From the IMG/VR virus record IMGVR_UViG_3300032093_000278, positions 1 to 42,229 of that record: DNA of 42,229 bases; one strand, written 5' to 3'. This DNA comes from a virus. The translations under genes were made by a program, and so were the position numbers. Shown here piece after piece: positions 12,783 through 20,097 of the stretch (the stretch's first letter is position 1; every line of letters begins with the position of its first letter). The notes under the pieces were generated by a model, which made no database searches, was not told where the DNA came from, and saw only the letters and a list, made by a program, of their open reading frames with translations.

Positions 12783-14189
12783 ATGACTATGAACTACGAC
12801 GACTACGTACAAACGAAACTCTCTCGCGTGCCACCGACCGGCATACCGCACGGCGCCTACATGCCAGATCACGGCCTGTTCCCGCATCAATGCGCGCTGG
12901 TGTCGTGGGCGTGCAAGCGTGGACGCGCCGCGATCTTTGCAGACACCGGGCTAGGCAAGAGCCGCATGCAACTAGCGTGGGCTGAGGCCGTGCGGCTGCA
13001 CACTGGCCGCCCCGTGCTGATTCTTGCCCCGCTGGCCGTGGCACCGCAGACGGTGGCCGAGGGCGCCGAGATTGGCGTGAGCGTGCTGCACTGCCGCGAT
13101 GGCAGCGACTATGACCCGAGCGAAGGCGCGCGGATCTGCATCACGAACTATGACCGCCTGCATCGGTTTGATTGCTCGATCTTCGGGGCCGTGGTGCTGG
13201 ACGAGTCGAGCTGCATCAAGCACCACGACGCCAAGACGCTGCGCACGTTGCTGACTGCGTTTCGGGATACGCCTTTCAAGCTGTGCGCCACCGCCACGCC
13301 AGCGCCGAACGACTGGACCGAGCTAGGCACCCATGCCGAGTTCCTGGGCGTTTGCACGCGCGCCGAGATGCTGGCGGAGTACTTCACGCACGACGGCGGA
13401 GACACCAGCGTATGGCGCCTCAAGGGCCACGCGCGGCACATTTTCTGGCAGTGGGTGAGCCAGTGGGGCGCGATGGTGCGCCGGCCGTCTGATCTTGGTT
13501 TCGATGACTCTGCCTACGCGCTGCCGCCGTTGCATTTGCACGAGCACACCGTCGAGACTGAAATGCCGCTGAACGGGATGCTGTTCGCCGCCGAGGCGCA
13601 GACGTTGAGCGAGCGCCGAGACGCGCGCCGCATGTCAACAGCTGACCGCGTCCGCGACTGCGCCGCGATTGTGAACAGCGAGGCGGCCGAGCCGTGGGTG
13701 GTGTGGTGCGACCTGAACGCCGAAGGCGATGCACTCACCAAGGCCATCAATGGTGCGGTGCAGATTGCTGGCGCCGACAGTACGGAAGTGAAGGAACAAC
13801 GCCTGGCCGACTTTGCGGCTGGCCGGTTCCGCGTGCTGGTGAGCAAGCCGAGCATCTGCGGCTTTGGCTTGAACTGGCAGCACTCGGCGCGCATGGCCTT
13901 CGTGGGCGTGACTGACAGCTTCGAGGCCTATTACCAGGCCGTGCGACGGTGCTGGCGCTTCGGGCAGCGGCGTGATGTGCATGTGCATGTCTTTGCTTCA
14001 TCGTCCGAGGGCGCGGTGGTGGCGAACCTGAAGCGCAAGGAACGTGACGCCACCAAGATGGCCGAGAGCCTGAGCCAGGAAACCAGAGATGCCGTGATGC
14101 AGGAAGTGACAGGCACTACGCGGCAAACCAATATCCACAACGCAAGCCAGCGCGTGACCGTGCCGGCATTCTTGAAAGTAGCAGCATGA
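12783..14189 (+). CDS. SNF2/DEAD-type helicase in a cassette
   Basis: The protein has 468 residues. Motif I FADTGLGKSRMQ (about 53-63), motif II VVLDESSCIK (about 138-146), motif III TATPAPND and motif VI YYQAVRRCWRFGQRRDVHVHVF are all present, making an active superfamily 2 ATPase of the phage SNF2-like type. Proteins of this kind lie beside methyltransferases in many phages and may act in replication or DNA remodelling. It overlaps the methyltransferase start by ATGA. Together they occupy the cassette next to attI. No ribosome-binding site is visible before ATG 12783 or 12789. Confidence 0.85.
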   Translation: MTMNYDDYVQTKLSRVPPTGIPHGAYMPDHGLFPHQCALVSWACKRGRAAIFADTGLGKSRMQLAWAEAVRLHTGRPVLILAPLAVAPQTVAEGAEIGVSVLHCRDGSDYDPSEGARICITNYDRLHRFDCSIFGAVVLDESSCIKHHDAKTLRTLLTAFRDTPFKLCATATPAPNDWTELGTHAEFLGVCTRAEMLAEYFTHDGGDTSVWRLKGHARHIFWQWVSQWGAMVRRPSDLGFDDSAYALPPLHLHEHTVETEMPLNGMLFAAEAQTLSERRDARRMSTADRVRDCAAIVNSEAAEPWVVWCDLNAEGDALTKAINGAVQIAGADSTEVKEQRLADFAAGRFRVLVSKPSICGFGLNWQHSARMAFVGVTDSFEAYYQAVRRCWRFGQRRDVHVHVFASSSEGAVVANLKRKERDATKMAESLSQETRDAVMQEVTGTTRQTNIHNASQRVTVPAFLKVAA

Positions 14190-15058
14190 ATTGCATCGAC
14201 CAGATCGTGACCGACCGCTACGCCGCATATCACGGCGACTGCGTGGAAGTGTTGAAGGGCCTGCCGGCCGCAAGCATCGGCTATTCGATCTTCTCGCCAC
14301 CGTTCGCCAGCCTCTACACCTACAGCAACAGCCCGCGCGACATGGGCAACGTGCGCGACGATGCCGAGTTCTTCGAGCATCTGGACTTTCTCATCGCCGA
14401 GCTGCGGCGCGTGATGAAGCCCGGCAGAAACATCAGCTTTCACTGCATGGACATGCCCAGCAGCAAAGAGCGCGACGGCGTGATCGGCTTGAAGGACTTT
14501 CCCGGCGATCTGCTGCGGGCGTTCCAGCGTCATGGATTCATCTTCCATGCCAAGGTGACGATCTGGAAAGACCCGGTGACCGCGATGCAGCGCACCAAGG
14601 CGCTGGGCCTGCTGCACAAGAGCGTGCGCGAAAACTCTGCGATGTGCAGGATGGGCATTCCTGACTACCTCATCACGGTGCGCAACCCAGGCGAGCAAGA
14701 AGACCGCGTGACGCACGGCGCCGAGTTCCCTGTGGACTTGTGGCAGAAGGTGGCGAGCCCGGTATGGATGGACATCAACCCGAGCGACACTTTGCAATTC
14801 CGCAGCGCGCGTGAGCACGACGACGAGCGCCACATCTGCCCGCTTCAGCTTGACGTGATCCGGCGTGGCGTGATGCTTTGGACGAACCCGGGCGACATTG
14901 TGCTGTCGCCATTCATGGGCATTGGCAGCGAGGGCTATGTGGCGCTGGAAATGGGCCGGCGCTTTGTCGGCGCCGAACTGAAAGCCAGCTACTACGCGCA
15001 GGCTGCGGCCAATCTTGCGGCCGCCACCGCAAAGACCGAAGACCTCTTCGCTGCTTGA
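14186..15058 (+). CDS. Site-specific DNA methyltransferase (N6-A or N4-C)
   Basis: The protein has 290 residues. The catalytic motif IV is FSPPF (36-40) near the N-terminus and the S-adenosylmethionine motif I is SPFMGIGSEGYVALEMGRRFVGAEL near residues 240-265 (here given as FMGIGS and VGAEL), the beta-class order. SPPF points to N4-cytosine or N6-adenine methylation. The middle region probably reads the target sequence. It is translated with the helicase (ATGA overlap) and no endonuclease accompanies it, suggesting self-protection of phage DNA. Its stop lies 18 bases before the attI box. Confidence 0.85.
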   Translation: MNCIDQIVTDRYAAYHGDCVEVLKGLPAASIGYSIFSPPFASLYTYSNSPRDMGNVRDDAEFFEHLDFLIAELRRVMKPGRNISFHCMDMPSSKERDGVIGLKDFPGDLLRAFQRHGFIFHAKVTIWKDPVTAMQRTKALGLLHKSVRENSAMCRMGIPDYLITVRNPGEQEDRVTHGAEFPVDLWQKVASPVWMDINPSDTLQFRSAREHDDERHICPLQLDVIRRGVMLWTNPGDIVLSPFMGIGSEGYVALEMGRRFVGAELKASYYAQAAANLAAATAKTEDLFAA

Positions 15059-15076
15059 GCGCGGGGTATTAGTGAA

Positions 15077-15114
15077 GCCGAACTTGAATTCGACCGCGAA
15101 ACCTGCGGCGTAAC
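15077..15114 (-). other. attI-like integron insertion site
   Basis: On the minus strand a GTTACGC box (15114-15108) is followed 24 bases later by the crossover box GTTCGGC (15083-15077). Class 1 attI, as I remember it, has GTTACGC followed by a similar distance and GTTAGGC. The bases after GTTACGC (CGCAGG) also resemble attI1. The site lies 46 bases upstream of intI, in the expected place and orientation. The 12 bases from 15071 to 15082 are the inverted match of 12753-12764, the far end of the adjacent cassette. Confidence 0.7.
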
Positions 15115-15128
15115 ACCGGCAGCACCCC

Positions 15129-16217
15129 ATGCCCACCTCGGAAGCGAACGTTACGCGCCGCAGCGCGCCGCTACTGCGCGAGGCGCCGGCACGCACCCAG
15201 TCGCCGGCTCCTCAGCGCGAGCTCGGCGGCATCGCTCCTGGCCAGCCGGGCTACCTGCACCAGCAGGTCATCGCCGCGATCCGCGTGCGGCACTACAGCC
15301 GCTGCACCGAGCAGGCCTACTGGCGCTGGGCGGCCCAGTTTGTGCGCTGGGCAGGCAAGCGCCACCCGGCGGAGATGGGCGCCGCAGAGATCCAGCAGTT
15401 CCTCAGCTATCTGGCCACCGATCGCGACGTCTCGGCCAGCACGCAGCGCCAGGCGCTGGCGGCGCTCCTCTTCCTGTACCAGAAGGTGCTGGAGATCGAC
15501 CTGCCTTTCATCGACGGCATCGTGCGCGCCAAGCAGCCGCAACGCCTGCCGGTCGTGCTGACGCGGGACGAGGTCGCGCGCCTGTGGCAGCAGATCCCCG
15601 ATGCCTGCCCGCGAGGCCTGGTGCTGCGCCTGATGTACGGCACGGGCCTGCGGCTGATGGAAGCGCTAAGGATCCGAGTTCACGACGTCGACTTCGCGAC
15701 CGGCAGCATCACCGTGCGCGGAGGCAAGGGGGACAAGGACCGCACCGTCATGCTGCCGCGGACCCTTGATGCGCAGCTCCGCGAGACCCTGCGCCAGCGC
15801 GAGGCTTGGCACGTCATCGACCAGGCCACCGGCCACGCCGACGTGGAGCTGCCGCACGCGCTGCATCGCAAGTACCCACAGGCCCCGAGGCAGCTGGGCT
15901 GGCAGTTCCTGTTCTCGACGCCGGCTTACTGCACCTGCCCCAGGACCGGCGCGATCCGCAGGCATCACCTGCACGAGGACGGCATCCAGCGCTTGATGGC
16001 CCGGGCGGTGGCCAAGGCCCGCATCGGCAAGCGCGCGACGCCGCACACGCTGCGCCACAGCTTCGCGACGCACCTGCTGCAGGCCGGCTATGACATCCGA
16101 AGCATCCAAACCCTGCTGGGCCATGCCGACGTCGAGACGACCATGATCTACACCCACGTCCTGCCGGCCAGCCAGGGCGGCCGCGGCGTGGTCAGCCCGC
16201 TGGACGCACTCCCATGA
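15129..16217 (+). CDS. intI: Integron integrase
   Basis: The protein has 362 residues, a tyrosine recombinase. Catalytic residues are visible: R175 (GTGLR), K200, H306 and R309 (TPHTLRHSF), H332 (LLGHADV) and Y341 (IYTHV). The extra segment that separates IntI from XerC/XerD is present (ADVELPHALHRKYPQ, then RRHHLHEDGIQRLM, about 237-290), and the C-terminus ends SPLDALP as in IntI1. The N-terminus is about 25-35 residues longer than IntI1. It would insert and excise cassettes at attI and attC. The stop overlaps the next start (ATGA). No LexA box or clear ribosome-binding site is seen, so transcription may come from upstream. Confidence 0.95.
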   Translation: MPTSEANVTRRSAPLLREAPARTQSPAPQRELGGIAPGQPGYLHQQVIAAIRVRHYSRCTEQAYWRWAAQFVRWAGKRHPAEMGAAEIQQFLSYLATDRDVSASTQRQALAALLFLYQKVLEIDLPFIDGIVRAKQPQRLPVVLTRDEVARLWQQIPDACPRGLVLRLMYGTGLRLMEALRIRVHDVDFATGSITVRGGKGDKDRTVMLPRTLDAQLRETLRQREAWHVIDQATGHADVELPHALHRKYPQAPRQLGWQFLFSTPAYCTCPRTGAIRRHHLHEDGIQRLMARAVAKARIGKRATPHTLRHSFATHLLQAGYDIRSIQTLLGHADVETTMIYTHVLPASQGGRGVVSPLDALP

Positions 16218-16543
16218 GCCTCTGGCAGGCCATGTTCCTGGCCGAGCGCTACGGCCGGCTGACCATGACCCTCGACGAGGTCGCGGATCAGATCGGCATC
16301 GCCGCCGGCACGATCCGAAACCGCCGCACCGCGGGCGAGTTCGCGTGGCTCAGGCTCGACGGCCGCGAGCTGCGCGCCGACGTGCAGGACGTGGCTCTGT
16401 ACCTGGCTGAGCAGCGGCGTACTGCTCGTGAAGGGACTCCAGAGACACCGCCACATAGCGAGAGTGAACCTCGTCCGACCGGTGACCCGTCACGGCCTTC
16501 CGGGCGTCGGCGTCGAAGCCCAGCTCCCGCAGACGCGACGTAG
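16214..16543 (+). CDS. Excisionase-like / PrtN-like small HTH protein
   Basis: The protein has 109 residues. Residues 5-70 (MFLAERYGRLTMTLDEVADQIGIAAGTIRN, FAWLRLDGRELRADVQDVALYL) look like an AlpA/PrtN-type winged helix, the class that includes phage excisionases and activators. The C-terminal 40 residues are Pro/Arg-rich and lie antisense to the end of the integrase gene. It overlaps intI by ATGA and converges on the phage integrase, a position fitting a recombination directionality factor. The function is inferred from fold and place. Quoted stretches are segments, not a continuous read. Confidence 0.65.
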   Translation: MSLWQAMFLAERYGRLTMTLDEVADQIGIAAGTIRNRRTAGEFAWLRLDGRELRADVQDVALYLAEQRRTAREGTPETPPHSESEPRPTGDPSRPSGRRRRSPAPADAT

Positions 16544-17429
16544 CCTCCCGCCGCATGTCATGCAGGCGGAGGTCGGGGATGCCGAGCGCTCGCGTCGCCG
16601 CGGTGACGTTATCGGTCAGGGTCTCCGGCGCGACTGGGAAGATGCGCGGCTCGCGCGGGCGCCTGGGCTGGCGCTGCACGACTTCCCAGGCATCGCCCAG
16701 CAAAGGCACCCATTCGTCGCGCGCTTCGATGCGCCGCGGGTGCTTGCGCTGCCGCACCAGGACGGCACGGCGCAGCTCGTCGAGGTCCTCCCAGGCGATG
16801 CGCGCGAGCTCGCCACGACGCAGCCCCGTCACTGCAGCCACCCTTACCGCGTCGGCGACCACCGGCTGCCGCGCGTCGAGGTCGACCAGCAGCCGGGCCA
16901 GCTCGTCCTCTGTCGGTCGGCGCGTCCGCCGCTCGCCGCCGCTGATCAGCTGACCGTAGTGCAGGATCGGCCGCGCCAGGCCGACCACGTCCGGCAGAGT
17001 AATGCGCAAGTAGGCGGCCGTGTGTCGGATCGCGGTGCCCAGGGCGGACAGCTCCATGTTGATGGTGTACCCGCCAGCCCCTTGCTCCTGCCGCATTCGC
17101 GCCCAGCGGGCAAGCGACTGCGGGTCCAGATCGCGAACGCGCTTCACGCCGAGGTCCTCCTCGAGGTGCTGCAGCATGTAGTGGGTGTTGGACGCTGAGG
17201 CGACCGCCCGCCCCAGGTCCGCGCGCATGTCGCGGTATCTGCGCAGCAGGTCGGCGACTGTCATCTCGTCGGCATCAAGCGCCGCGGCGCCCTGCTCGAT
17301 CCCGGACTCAACCCGCCGGGCCCAGGCCTCAGCCTCCCGGCGAGTGTCGAAGGTGCGCGTCATTGCACGATGGCCCCTGCGGCGCACCTGCGCCCGCCAC
17401 TTGCCACCGATGGGTATGATCGACGCCAT
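16350..17429 (-). CDS. int: Phage tyrosine integrase
   Basis: The protein has 359 residues from ATG 17429 (MASIIPIGGKWRAQVRRRG), a typical arm-binding N-terminus with an AP2-like beta sheet. The core-binding domain spans about 60-160 and the catalytic domain follows: Arg in GLRRGELARIAW, HDMRREATS as HxxR, TGHRS with the second His, and Tyr in SRYVAVS. It would integrate the phage genome at attB. A start at 17462 would take in the GTAGCAC repeats as coding sequence and is rejected. It is a different subfamily from IntI, so this genome carries two tyrosine recombinases. Confidence 0.9.
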   Translation of the reverse strand: MASIIPIGGKWRAQVRRRGHRAMTRTFDTRREAEAWARRVESGIEQGAAALDADEMTVADLLRRYRDMRADLGRAVASASNTHYMLQHLEEDLGVKRVRDLDPQSLARWARMRQEQGAGGYTINMELSALGTAIRHTAAYLRITLPDVVGLARPILHYGQLISGGERRTRRPTEDELARLLVDLDARQPVVADAVRVAAVTGLRRGELARIAWEDLDELRRAVLVRQRKHPRRIEARDEWVPLLGDAWEVVQRQPRRPREPRIFPVAPETLTDNVTAATRALGIPDLRLHDMRREATSRLRELGFDADARKAVTGHRSDEVHSRYVAVSLESLHEQYAAAQPGTEPRPARRRAARGRRA

Positions 17430-17433
17430 GGCC

Positions 17434-17607
17434 GTAGCACTCCTGTAGCAGTCCTGTAGCACCCGGGTCGTGATTGCCCGTGATGCGTCAGGATGCCACA
17501 GGAGGTGGCGGGAGTCCTGAAAACAGCGACCGCAGGCCCTTCCCGCCGTAGTTCAGGGGACCGGCTTACCTATGGAGCGGCAGCCTCGGTAGCACCAGCC
17601 GTAGCAC
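17434..17607. other. Probable attP with five arm repeats
   Basis: GTAGCA(C/G) occurs at 17434, 17445 and 17456 with an 11-base period and again at 17589 and 17601, flanking about 125 bases without a gene directly upstream of the integrase start. This matches arm-type integrase sites around a core. The core itself cannot be located without the host attB. Part of the middle (17551-17575) faintly resembles tRNA sequence (TAGTTCAGGGGA). Confidence 0.6.
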
Positions 17608-17910
17608 TCAGCGCACGACCTGCAGCTCTATCGCCCGAGAGTCCTTGCGCGCCTGGTTGGTCACGATCGACACGATTACGCGACCGCGGGACCCGAGTAC
17701 GGCAGTGGTCTGGCATCGCACCCACGCCGTGACGCTGCCGCCTGATCGGCTGTCGCTCATCCGTTCGAACGGCCCCTCGACCGTGACGGTGTGCGAGGTG
17801 ATCGATTCGCCATCGGCCAGCCACGGGCCCTGCTCTTGCGGCGTAGCGGCCCAGTCGACGACATAGTCCAGCTCGGCGCCGGGCCGGATCTGCTTGGGAT
17901 TGGTGGTCAT
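17608..17910 (-). CDS. Fibre-tail adaptor-like protein
   Basis: The protein has 100 residues and is probably an all-beta domain: ELDYVVDWA, then WLADGESITSHTVTVEG, VTAWVRC and a final DSRAIELQVV strand. This pattern (DW...WL..GE.I.S.T.TV) matches small phage proteins annotated as fibre-to-tail adaptors, by recollection. It is the last gene of the late operon and lies in the fibre cluster, consistent with that role. A 15-residue insertion (ATPQEQGP) occurs after DW. Confidence 0.65.
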   Translation of the reverse strand: MTTNPKQIRPGAELDYVVDWAATPQEQGPWLADGESITSHTVTVEGPFERMSDSRSGGSVTAWVRCQTTAVLGSRGRVIVSIVTNQARKDSRAIELQVVR

Positions 17911-17919
17911 GGGTGTCTT

Positions 17920-18138
17920 TCAGGGTTTCGGCACCGCCAGGCGCCGCGCGTTGGCCGCGACGGCAGCGGTTCTGAGGTCGGTCGGGACCGTGACGCGCCG
18001 CAGGTCGGTCGACGCCGAAAGCCGGCGAGTTTCGGCGGCCACAGCCAAGCGCCGCTGATCGGCAGCGACCAGCTGCCGACGCGAGGCCGGCGTCGGCGTG
18101 ATCGCACGCGGCTGGAGGTTGAGCTGGAAGAGCAGCAT
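17920..18138 (-). CDS. Small Arg-rich protein in the fibre cluster
   Basis: The protein has 72 residues with an internal pseudo-repeat of about 12 residues (RRLAVAAET, RRLSASTDL, RRVTVPTDL, RRLAVPKP). No clear ribosome-binding site is present, which lowers confidence. It fits tightly between its neighbours. Similar short repeat-bearing proteins occur beside tail-fibre genes; function is unknown. Confidence 0.5.
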   Translation of the reverse strand: MLLFQLNLQPRAITPTPASRRQLVAADQRRLAVAAETRRLSASTDLRRVTVPTDLRTAAVAANARRLAVPKP

Positions 18139-18175
18139 GGCAGCCGGTCAGACAACAAAGACACCGCCCGCCACT

Positions 18176-18319
18176 TCAGCCGCCCGTGGCCAGCCACGCC
18201 TGGTACTCGGCCCGGGTGGCTGCCTCGTCCCAGTCCGTGCCATCAGCGTTGAGCACTTGGAACACATGCTCGCCGTGTCGAATGTGGGCGATGCTAGGGT
18301 TGAAGGTGTCGGGGATCAT
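18176..18319 (-). CDS. Small protein after the tail fibre, 47 residues
   Basis: ATG 18319 overlaps the fibre stop (TGATG). The sequence starts MIPDTFNPSIAHIRHGEHVF and ends WDEAATRAEYQAWLATGG, an acidic helix. It may be a fibre chaperone or accessory piece; no family is certain. Coupling to the fibre gene supports it as real. Confidence 0.6.
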   Translation of the reverse strand: MIPDTFNPSIAHIRHGEHVFQVLNADGTDWDEAATRAEYQAWLATGG

Positions 18320-20076
18320 CAGATGGCCTTTGCGATAGAACCGGCTGTGGTGCGCGCTGCGGCGCCGGCGCCGTTGACGACCAGGAGGCGCCAGTAACGC
18401 CAGCTCGGCCGGTGGACGATCTCCGCGTAATGAGCTCCACCAGTCACCGCGGACGCGGCCACAGCTTTGACTCGGCGCCAGTTGGTGTTGTCTCGGCTTA
18501 CCTCCAGCGCGAGTGTGAAGGTCACGTCTTGCTCGGCGGAGAGCGAAACCTCCTGCGCATAGGTCGCCGCGTTGGCAAAAGCGGTCGCAGTCGCGGTGAC
18601 TGTGGCGTCCCGGCTGGTGCCGGTGAACGTGGCGCCCGCGCCCAGCGCCGTGCTGGTGTCGTCGTACCAGATGCCAGCACCGGCCAGGAAGCCTGCTCGC
18701 ACCGTCGCGGCGGCCAACGTTGCGGTCAACGATCCCGAAACCTGCGCCAGCAGGTTGGCCGCGGTGTTGCTGGCGACAAGCTGCGCTGCGCCAGTCCACG
18801 GCTCGGTACTCAGCCGGCTGAACGCCCGGATCGAGCCACCTGTGATCGTCGTGGCGATGCGCAGGCGCAGGAAGTTGCAGCGAATAGGGAACGTGTAGAC
18901 GATCTGAGAAGCAGATGCAGTGATGGCCGCCGTGATGGGAACGCCTGTCACCAGCGCCGCGTTGAACACCGGCAGCGCGACCCAGCTAGTCCCGTCGTTG
19001 CTCTGCTCGAAAATGAACGTCCCACCGGTCCCGGTCGACACCACCTGCACCGACGCGGCGCGGTAGCCCGCGACGCTTAAGCCGGCCGCGCCAGCGGTCG
19101 GCGCCAGGATGTTGTTGACCACGGCCGTCTGCGCGGCGGCGCCAGTCAGGACCAGCGGCAACTCCGTCACCGGCTGGGTGCCCGTGGAGTCAGAGTCGCC
19201 CAGCGAGCCGAAAGCGCAGTTCAGGTTGAAGGTCGTCGTGGTCGCCGCGCCTGTGTTCTGTGCGATAACCCGCAGGAAGTTGCCGTTGATGGTCAACGAT
19301 CGGGCAAAGTTCGCGCTGGCCGGCACGTAGAAGACGATGTCCGGCACGGCGAAGGTGCCCGCCAGGTCGATGAACTGCCGCACCGTGACCGTCATCGGCT
19401 GGTCGCTCGTCATCAGGATCGAAAGCGAGGGCTGGTCCTGCGGCGCCTCGATGTCACCCGTGAAAGACGCGCCGGCCGCGAGTTGCGTGGTGCTGCTGTT
19501 GGCGGTGCTGATGGGGTAGTTGTACGCAGACAACCGACTCGGGACTGGATCGGCCCGCAACTGCGCATCGGTGACCGGCCCAGACACAGGCACCGCCGCA
19601 GCCCGCAGCTGCGCATCGGTGACGGGCCCACTCACAGGCACTGCAGCCGCCCGCAGCTGCGCGTCGGTCACCGGCCCAGAGACCGGTTGCGTCACGCCGC
19701 TGCCGTCGACCGGCATGCGGCCGCCGACCAGCGCCGGGATTCTGGCCAGGAGCGTCGTCCAGTTCTGCAGCGCCCGCTTGAACAGCGCCACGACCCCGGC
19801 GGTGCCCGTATCGCTGCCGGCCGCTGCATCGGCAGGCGCCCCCAGCCCTGAGGCCACGGCAAGTGCGGTCGTCTCCGTCGCGGCACCGGTCGGCAGCGGC
19901 AAACTGGCCGCGCTCACCGGCATGGGGTTTGCATCGCCAAGCAGTTTCTCGGTCGGCCCGCCGCCGCCGACGTCCATCTGCATCACCTGCGTCTTGGGTC
20001 CGTCGTCGACGCGCTGGGTCGTCCGCGACAGATCGCCGCCTTCGCCTGGGTTCAGTCGGGTGTTGTCGGTCGGCAT
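18319..20076 (-). CDS. Tail fibre / receptor-binding protein
   Basis: The protein has 585 residues. The first 130 residues are low-complexity and probably attach to the tail; three 16-residue repeats (PVSGPVTDAQLRAAAV) follow at 131-178, then long Thr/Ala/Ser-rich beta sequence with two FEQSNDGTSW / VSRDNTNWR-type modules near 360 and 550, which suggest repeated jelly-roll or carbohydrate-binding-like domains. It probably contacts the host surface and fixes host range. Placement after the lysis genes is usual for such phages. Start ATG 20076 has only a weak ribosome-binding site. Confidence 0.75.
   Translation of the reverse strand: MPTDNTRLNPGEGGDLSRTTQRVDDGPKTQVMQMDVGGGGPTEKLLGDANPMPVSAASLPLPTGAATETTALAVASGLGAPADAAAGSDTGTAGVVALFKRALQNWTTLLARIPALVGGRMPVDGSGVTQPVSGPVTDAQLRAAAVPVSGPVTDAQLRAAAVPVSGPVTDAQLRADPVPSRLSAYNYPISTANSSTTQLAAGASFTGDIEAPQDQPSLSILMTSDQPMTVTVRQFIDLAGTFAVPDIVFYVPASANFARSLTINGNFLRVIAQNTGAATTTTFNLNCAFGSLGDSDSTGTQPVTELPLVLTGAAAQTAVVNNILAPTAGAAGLSVAGYRAASVQVVSTGTGGTFIFEQSNDGTSWVALPVFNAALVTGVPITAAITASASQIVYTFPIRCNFLRLRIATTITGGSIRAFSRLSTEPWTGAAQLVASNTAANLLAQVSGSLTATLAAATVRAGFLAGAGIWYDDTSTALGAGATFTGTSRDATVTATATAFANAATYAQEVSLSAEQDVTFTLALEVSRDNTNWRRVKAVAASAVTGGAHYAEIVHRPSWRYWRLLVVNGAGAAARTTAGSIAKAI
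19543..19686 (-). repeat. Three 48-bp repeats in the tail fibre gene
   Basis: Three in-frame copies encode PVSGPVTDAQLRA; copies two and one end AAV, the third DPV. Such repeats are common in phage fibres and can recombine with fibre genes of other phages. Confidence 0.85.
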
Positions 20077-20097
20077 GGTCTTCGTCTGGTAGCTTGA

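Larger units (their letters stand above)
10124..16217. mobile_element. Phage-borne integron: seven cassette units, attI and intI
   Basis: An integron integrase gene (15129-16217), an attI-like site (15077-15114), five good attC sites (10402, 11360, 11906, 12282, 12701) and two weak ones (10124, 10934) lie in one block. Between consecutive attC R' boxes are units of about 2376, 419, 376, 546, 426 and 532 bp, plus a last unit at the left. In each unit the left and right boundaries share inverted ends of 7-12 bases, as expected for closed cassette circles. attC polarity is minus; genes inside are plus. This is an interpretation of site geometry; attC folding was done by eye. Confidence 0.85.

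Noticed and set aside
10124-15128. Reversed integron with attI at the left end of the array
   Set aside because: This would fit the gene direction, but extra-helical bases, CGTTRGGC boxes and the attI-like site next to intI all agree on the opposite polarity.
15129-16217. XerC/XerD or ordinary phage integrase for the 362-residue recombinase
   Set aside because: The LPHALHRKYP and RRHHLHEDGIQRL segments and the SPLDALP end are those of integron integrases and are absent from Xer proteins.
17551-17580. tRNA gene in the attP region
   Set aside because: Only a short tRNA-like stretch is present; no full cloverleaf can be drawn.
19543-19686. Collagen-like or diversity-generating repeat in the tail fibre
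   Set aside because: The 16-residue repeats lack Gly-X-Y, and no reverse transcriptase or template repeat is seen.
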